From Companilactobacillus mindensis DSM 14500 (GTDB lineage: Bacteria; Bacillota; Bacilli; Lactobacillales; Lactobacillaceae): a DNA stretch of 64,000 nucleotides. The position numbers and the translations under genes were made by a program. Below are positions 60,571 through 64,000 of the stretch, piece after piece (position 1 is the first letter of the stretch; every line of letters begins with the position of its first letter). The notes under the pieces are model-generated. The model worked only from the letters and a program-made list of their open reading frames with translations. It searched no databases and had not been told where the DNA came from. The stretch lies in contig NZ_AZEZ01000004.1 in NCBI RefSeq assembly GCF_001434275.1, forward strand, positions 62,001-126,000, read 5' to 3'.

Positions 60571-61380
60571 TTATTCTATCTCTTTGGAATGTACATTCTC
60601 ACGGAACCTTTGCAACAATACGTCAGCGATTCCACGCACTTGTTTGTCACCATCACGTTGAGACAATCGATAACCGACGAAGTATGGTGAAACAACGTAT
60701 CTGGCCGTAACTTTACAGATTATCTTCTCATTCTCACGGTAGAAGAAAATATTGTAGGAATCAAACTTCCCACCATAGAAGTCATCCAAAACATACTTCA
60801 CTGTTACTCGCGTAAACTCAGCCAAATCATCAATATACTTAGGATTATTGATCACCACGTTAAATTCAACAAAGCCCATAACTGGCTTTTCAGAGATATT
60901 AACATTGATATGTTTGGAGTTAAAGACATCCATACCGGTAAAATTCTCCGATTCAATGTGTTTGTAGCCATCTACCTTATCCAAACCAATAATTTGAAAG
61001 TGTGGGTGACGCAATGAACCGCCAGACATGGGGCCAAAGTTTTTGTACATCAAGACACTCTCGTATTTCTTTGATTGGATCATCTTGTTCCAACATTCAT
61101 AAATATAATTGAAAACTTCCTGATTCTTTTCGACTGAATAATTAGAAATATCGCCCTCGTGATCGTGAGATTCGATGACAATGGTCTTATTAGTATCTTT
61201 CAACGTCTTGAATTTATTTTCTAACCAGATCATGTCGCCCTTTTGGTCAATGATATTAGTTAAATTAGCCGTATCGCAGAATGGGCAGTTATTGTTGATG
61301 CCACTGCTCTTCTTTTTTACATCTCTTGGTTTACCTTTTGCTTGATCAATTTCAAATACAAGTATATCTTTATTTGACAA
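60571..61380 (-). CDS. DUF4931 protein, HIT/GalT-like nucleotidyltransferase fold
   Basis: A 269-residue protein with features of galactose-1-phosphate uridylyltransferase relatives: an N-terminal zinc-type NCPFCDTANL near residue 33, the active-site-like SLRHPHFQIIGL near 125 (HxHxQ), and a second half with VEFNVVINNPKYI. This matches the DUF4931 group, whose substrate is unknown. The start is a TTG at 61380, chosen because GAGGTGA lies 6-7 bases upstream; longer ORFs begin inside the leader. It follows pyk after a terminator and is the last gene on this minus-strand stretch before a gene-poor gap. Confidence 0.75.
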   Translation of the reverse strand: MSNKDILVFEIDQAKGKPRDVKKKSSGINNNCPFCDTANLTNIIDQKGDMIWLENKFKTLKDTNKTIVIESHDHEGDISNYSVEKNQEVFNYIYECWNKMIQSKKYESVLMYKNFGPMSGGSLRHPHFQIIGLDKVDGYKHIESENFTGMDVFNSKHINVNISEKPVMGFVEFNVVINNPKYIDDLAEFTRVTVKYVLDDFYGGKFDSYNIFFYRENEKIICKVTARYVVSPYFVGYRLSQRDGDKQVRGIADVLLQRFRENVHSKEIE

Positions 61381-61424
61381 TAATTTCACCTCATAAAAAT
61401 CTAATAACAAAATAATAACGCAAA

Positions 61425-61466
61425 CACAAAAAAACTGAAAGAAACTCGTCAGTTTCTCTCAGTTTA
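61425..61466 (-). terminator. Terminator of pyk
   Basis: AAACTGAGAGAAACT and AGTTTCTTTCAGTTT arms around a 4-base loop, followed by a T run on the minus strand. Confidence 0.88.
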
Positions 61467-61504
61467 ATTATATTTTAAAGCATTTTAATTTTATTTATTA
61501 AAAA

Positions 61505-63274
61505 TTAAAGTGAACGTGAAGCACCTTTGTATACAACACCACGTCTTGAATCAACAGTAACAGTGTCACCATCTCTAACAAGTGTAGTAGCGTTCTTAGC
61601 ACCAACAACTACAGGTAGACCCATAGCGATACCAACAACAGCAGCGTGTGAAGTTAGACCACCGTTTTCAACAACAACGGCACTAGCCTTTTCAAGAGCT
61701 GGTAGGTAATCTTTGTCAGTCATTTCTGTAACAAGGATGTCACCTTCGTTGATCTTCTTGTTTGCTTCTTCAGCAGAGTGAGCAACTACAACGTTACCAA
61801 CAACTGATTCTTCACCAACACCTTGGCCTTTAACCAATGTTGAACCGATCAATTGAACCTTCATAACGTTTGTTGTACCACTTTCACCAACAGGAACACC
61901 GGCAACGATAAGAATTAAGTCACCTTCCTTGGCAAAGCCAAGTTCTTGAGCTTTCTTAGCAGCAAGATCGAACATTTCATCAGTGTTTTCTGGCTTGTCA
62001 GTGATGATAGGATCAACACCCCAGTTAACTGTCAAACCACGTTGTGTCTTTTCATCAAATGTGATTGCCAAGATATCAGCACTTGGACGATACTTAGAAA
62101 TCATACGAGCTGTGTAACCTGATTTAGTTGCTGTAACAATTGTACTAATGTTCAATTCTTCAGCAGTTCTAACAACAGATTCACCGATTGATTCTGTAAC
62201 GTTTGAACCCTTGTAGTCTTCGAAACGTTGGATAGCTAGTGAGTTGTTCTTGTCAAGTTCTTTTTCAGTACGTTCGTTGATGTGAGCCATAGCAGCAACA
62301 GCTTCTACAGGGTAATCACCGTTAGCACTTTCACCTGAAAGCATTGTAGCATCTGTACCATCAAGAACAGAGTTAGCAACATCAGTAACTTCGGCACGTG
62401 TAGGACGTGGGTTTTCTTGCATTGAGTCAAGCATTTGTGTAGCTGTGATAACTGGCTTGCCAAGTGCGTTACACTTCTTGATCAAGCTCTTTTGTACGAA
62501 TGGTACGTTTTCAAATGGAATTTCAACACCCATGTCACCACGAGCAATCATCAAACCATCTGATACTTGAAGGATAGAATCGATGTTGTCGATACCTTCT
62601 TGTGATTCAATCTTAGGGAAGATTTGTACGTATTCACAGTGTTTTTCTTCAAGGATTGCACGAATATCTAAGACATCTTGAGCTTTACGAACGAATGAAG
62701 CTGAGATGAAGTTGATACCTTGTTCTAGACCGAAACGAATATCGTCAGAATCTTTTTCTGTGATACCTGGTAGACGAACTTCAACACCAGGAGCATTGAT
62801 ACTCTTTCTTGAACCGATCATACCATCGTTTTGAACAACAGTAACAAGTTCACGGTTCTTGTCATCTTTTTCAGTGATCTTCAAATCAACAAGACCATCA
62901 TCGATCAATACGTGACCACCAACATGTGTATCATCGTATAGACCAGGGTATGTAGAAGCAATCTTTTCTGGTGTACCAGTCAATGAATCATCCATTGAGA
63001 TACGGATTGTTTGACCAATCTTAGCTTCAAACTTGTTGCCTTCTTGAACAGTAGTACGGATTTCAGCACCCTTAGTATCAAGAACGATACCAACAGTCTT
63101 ACCAGTGATCTTTTCAGCTTCGTGTACCATTTCCATACGAGCTTTGTGTTCTGGGTGATCACCATGTGAGAAGTTGAAACGGAAGATGTTAGCTCCGGCT
63201 TCAATCAACTTAACGATTGTGTCAACATCGTTACTGGCAGGTCCAAGTGTACTTACAATTTTAGTTCTTTTCAT
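61505..63274 (-). CDS. pyk: Pyruvate kinase
   Basis: A 589-residue glycolytic enzyme that makes pyruvate and ATP from phosphoenolpyruvate. The start is the ATG of MKRTKIVSTLGPAS at 63274, with AAAAGGGGAT upstream; a longer frame would begin within the leader. Landmarks are FRFNFSHGDHPEH, the catalytic lysine region QIFPKIESQEGI, MIARGDMGVEIP, PVITATQMLDSM and SGESANGDYPVEA. The C-terminal extra domain with GGLTSHAAVVGIAMGLPVVVG is the PEP-utilising-type module found in Bacillus and Lactobacillus enzymes. It follows pfkA, the standard glycolytic pair. Confidence 0.97.
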   Translation of the reverse strand: MKRTKIVSTLGPASNDVDTIVKLIEAGANIFRFNFSHGDHPEHKARMEMVHEAEKITGKTVGIVLDTKGAEIRTTVQEGNKFEAKIGQTIRISMDDSLTGTPEKIASTYPGLYDDTHVGGHVLIDDGLVDLKITEKDDKNRELVTVVQNDGMIGSRKSINAPGVEVRLPGITEKDSDDIRFGLEQGINFISASFVRKAQDVLDIRAILEEKHCEYVQIFPKIESQEGIDNIDSILQVSDGLMIARGDMGVEIPFENVPFVQKSLIKKCNALGKPVITATQMLDSMQENPRPTRAEVTDVANSVLDGTDATMLSGESANGDYPVEAVAAMAHINERTEKELDKNNSLAIQRFEDYKGSNVTESIGESVVRTAEELNISTIVTATKSGYTARMISKYRPSADILAITFDEKTQRGLTVNWGVDPIITDKPENTDEMFDLAAKKAQELGFAKEGDLILIVAGVPVGESGTTNVMKVQLIGSTLVKGQGVGEESVVGNVVVAHSAEEANKKINEGDILVTEMTDKDYLPALEKASAVVVENGGLTSHAAVVGIAMGLPVVVGAKNATTLVRDGDTVTVDSRRGVVYKGASRSL

Positions 63275-63340
63275 CGAGAATCCCCTTTTCTTGTTGTATT
63301 CCTTGTTCATTGTAACAAATTAAAACTTTATATGCTTAAC

Positions 63341-64000
63341 TTATCTACTAATAGATTCGTTTAAGTCATATAGTGATAAATCAGGTTTGTGCTTGCTATC
63401 GAATAGATCAAGAATATCGTGAGAAGTAATCTTGTTGTTTTCGACACCAACAGCAAGGCCACCCTTACCGTCAAGCAATAGATCAACAGCATAAGCACCC
63501 ATCTTACTTGCTAAGACACGATCCTTAGGTGTTGGTGAACCACCACGTTGTACATGTCCTAGGACAGTAGCACGTGAATCGAAATCACCATACTTGTCTA
63601 ATTCCTTCTTGAAGTCTTCGGCGTGCATAACACCTTCGGCCAAAACAATAATCATGTTCTTATTGCCTTGTTCACGGCCTTCTTTAACTTCTTGTGCGAT
63701 TTCTTTGATATCAAAATCACGTTCTGGAACGATGATCTTTTGAGCACCACCGGCAACACCAGCCCAAAGAGCAACGTCACCAGCGCCTCTACCCATTACT
63801 TCAACAACGAATGTTCTTTCGTGGGAGCTTGCTGTATCATGCAACTTATCGATTGCATCAACAGCAGTTGAAACGGCTGTATCAAAACCGATTGTAAAGT
63901 CAGTGAATGGAATATCATTATCGATTGTTCCTGGTAGACCGATTGTGTTGTAACCATGTTCAGTTAAACGCAATGCACCATGGTAAGAACCATCTCCACC
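63341..64000 (-). CDS. pfkA: ATP-dependent 6-phosphofructokinase (5' part beyond the window)
   Basis: The C-terminal 219 residues are present; the frame is open to base 64000. It makes fructose 1,6-bisphosphate from fructose 6-phosphate. Landmarks at the cut end: [16 protein letters not shown], then the catalytic [16 protein letters not shown] (Asp), [44 protein letters not shown] and the final [20 protein letters not shown]. The substrate and effector residues are intact. pyk follows 66 bases downstream, so pfkA-pyk is the usual lactobacillus operon. Confidence 0.96.
   Translation of the reverse strand, partial: GGDGSYHGALRLTEHGYNTIGLPGTIDNDIPFTDFTIGFDTAVSTAVDAIDKLHDTASSHERTFVVEVMGRGAGDVALWAGVAGGAQKIIVPERDFDIKEIAQEVKEGREQGNKNMIIVLAEGVMHAEDFKKELDKYGDFDSRATVLGHVQRGGSPTPKDRVLASKMGAYAVDLLLDGKGGLAVGVENNKITSHDILDLFDSKHKPDLSLYDLNESISR

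Overview
The window looks like the chromosome of a low-GC Gram-positive lactic acid bacterium of the Lactobacillaceae. A Companilactobacillus-like organism is my best guess from general gene content, but I cannot fix the species. The support is direct: strong GGAGG-type ribosome sites, TTG and GTG starts, Rho-independent terminators, Tyr T-box and FMN riboswitch leaders, cre-like CcpA sites, a 316-residue thymidylate synthase of the L. casei type, a manganese-dependent pyrophosphatase, and blocks of housekeeping genes in Firmicutes order. Most genes lie on the minus strand.

Layout. 1-8.9 kb: phosphoesterase (cut by the window edge), recQ, an ABC exporter with its TetR regulator and probable operator, a divergent adaA/adaB alkylation-repair pair in which adaB is frameshifted, a stand-alone PTS EIIA domain, a catalytically dead Xer-like protein and a LOG-family hydrolase. 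9-17.7 kb: sugar permease, ppaC, a LysR regulator, parC-parE and plsY. 17.7-20.2 kb: a structured repeat and three small envelope proteins. 20.2-27.1 kb: GalM-like epimerase, hslU-hslV-xerC-topA-dprA. 27.2-30.8 kb: an accessory plus-strand cassette (AraC regulator with an in-frame stop, HAD phosphatase, MFS transporter, O-acetyltransferase) lying between dprA and rnhB. 30.8-35.1 kb: rnhB-rbgA and yozE-ypmS-ypmR-degV. 35.3-42.5 kb: small membrane proteins, a hemolysin III family protein, folA-thyA-ABC-F, two conserved hypotheticals, cca, and a plus-strand unit with a 47-residue peptide followed by two tandem structured RNA-like elements. 42.5-49.5 kb: a Tyr T-box controlling a 40-residue peptide and an NhaC-type transporter, then a TPR protein, hup, der, cmk and a LysM protein. 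49.6-52.9 kb: FMN-riboswitch-controlled ribU and the relic of a prophage head module. 52.9-57.1 kb: rluB-scpB-scpA-ribT-xerD-cvfB. 57.3-64 kb: zinc alcohol dehydrogenase, HAD phosphatase, small membrane and secreted proteins, a GalT-like HIT protein, pyk and partial pfkA.

The two most unusual pieces are as follows. (1) The prophage relic at 50.4-52.7 kb keeps the C-terminal part of a MuF-type minor capsid protein that ends in a putative nuclease toxin domain. A small acidic protein follows it with overlapping stop and start codons, and a second, decayed toxin tip with its own paralogous partner lies beside it. I read this as a phage-borne polymorphic toxin-immunity array caught while decaying. 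(2) Two adjacent ~125-base elements at 42.17-42.42 kb keep the same nested hairpin although the paired segments have changed sequence on both sides. A probable third member lies downstream of plsY. These behave like a conserved structured RNA family.

Three genes carry single lesions (adaB frameshift, AraC amber codon, capsid-toxin frameshift). Each could be real decay or a sequencing error. No rRNA, tRNA, intact insertion sequence or CRISPR array was seen.
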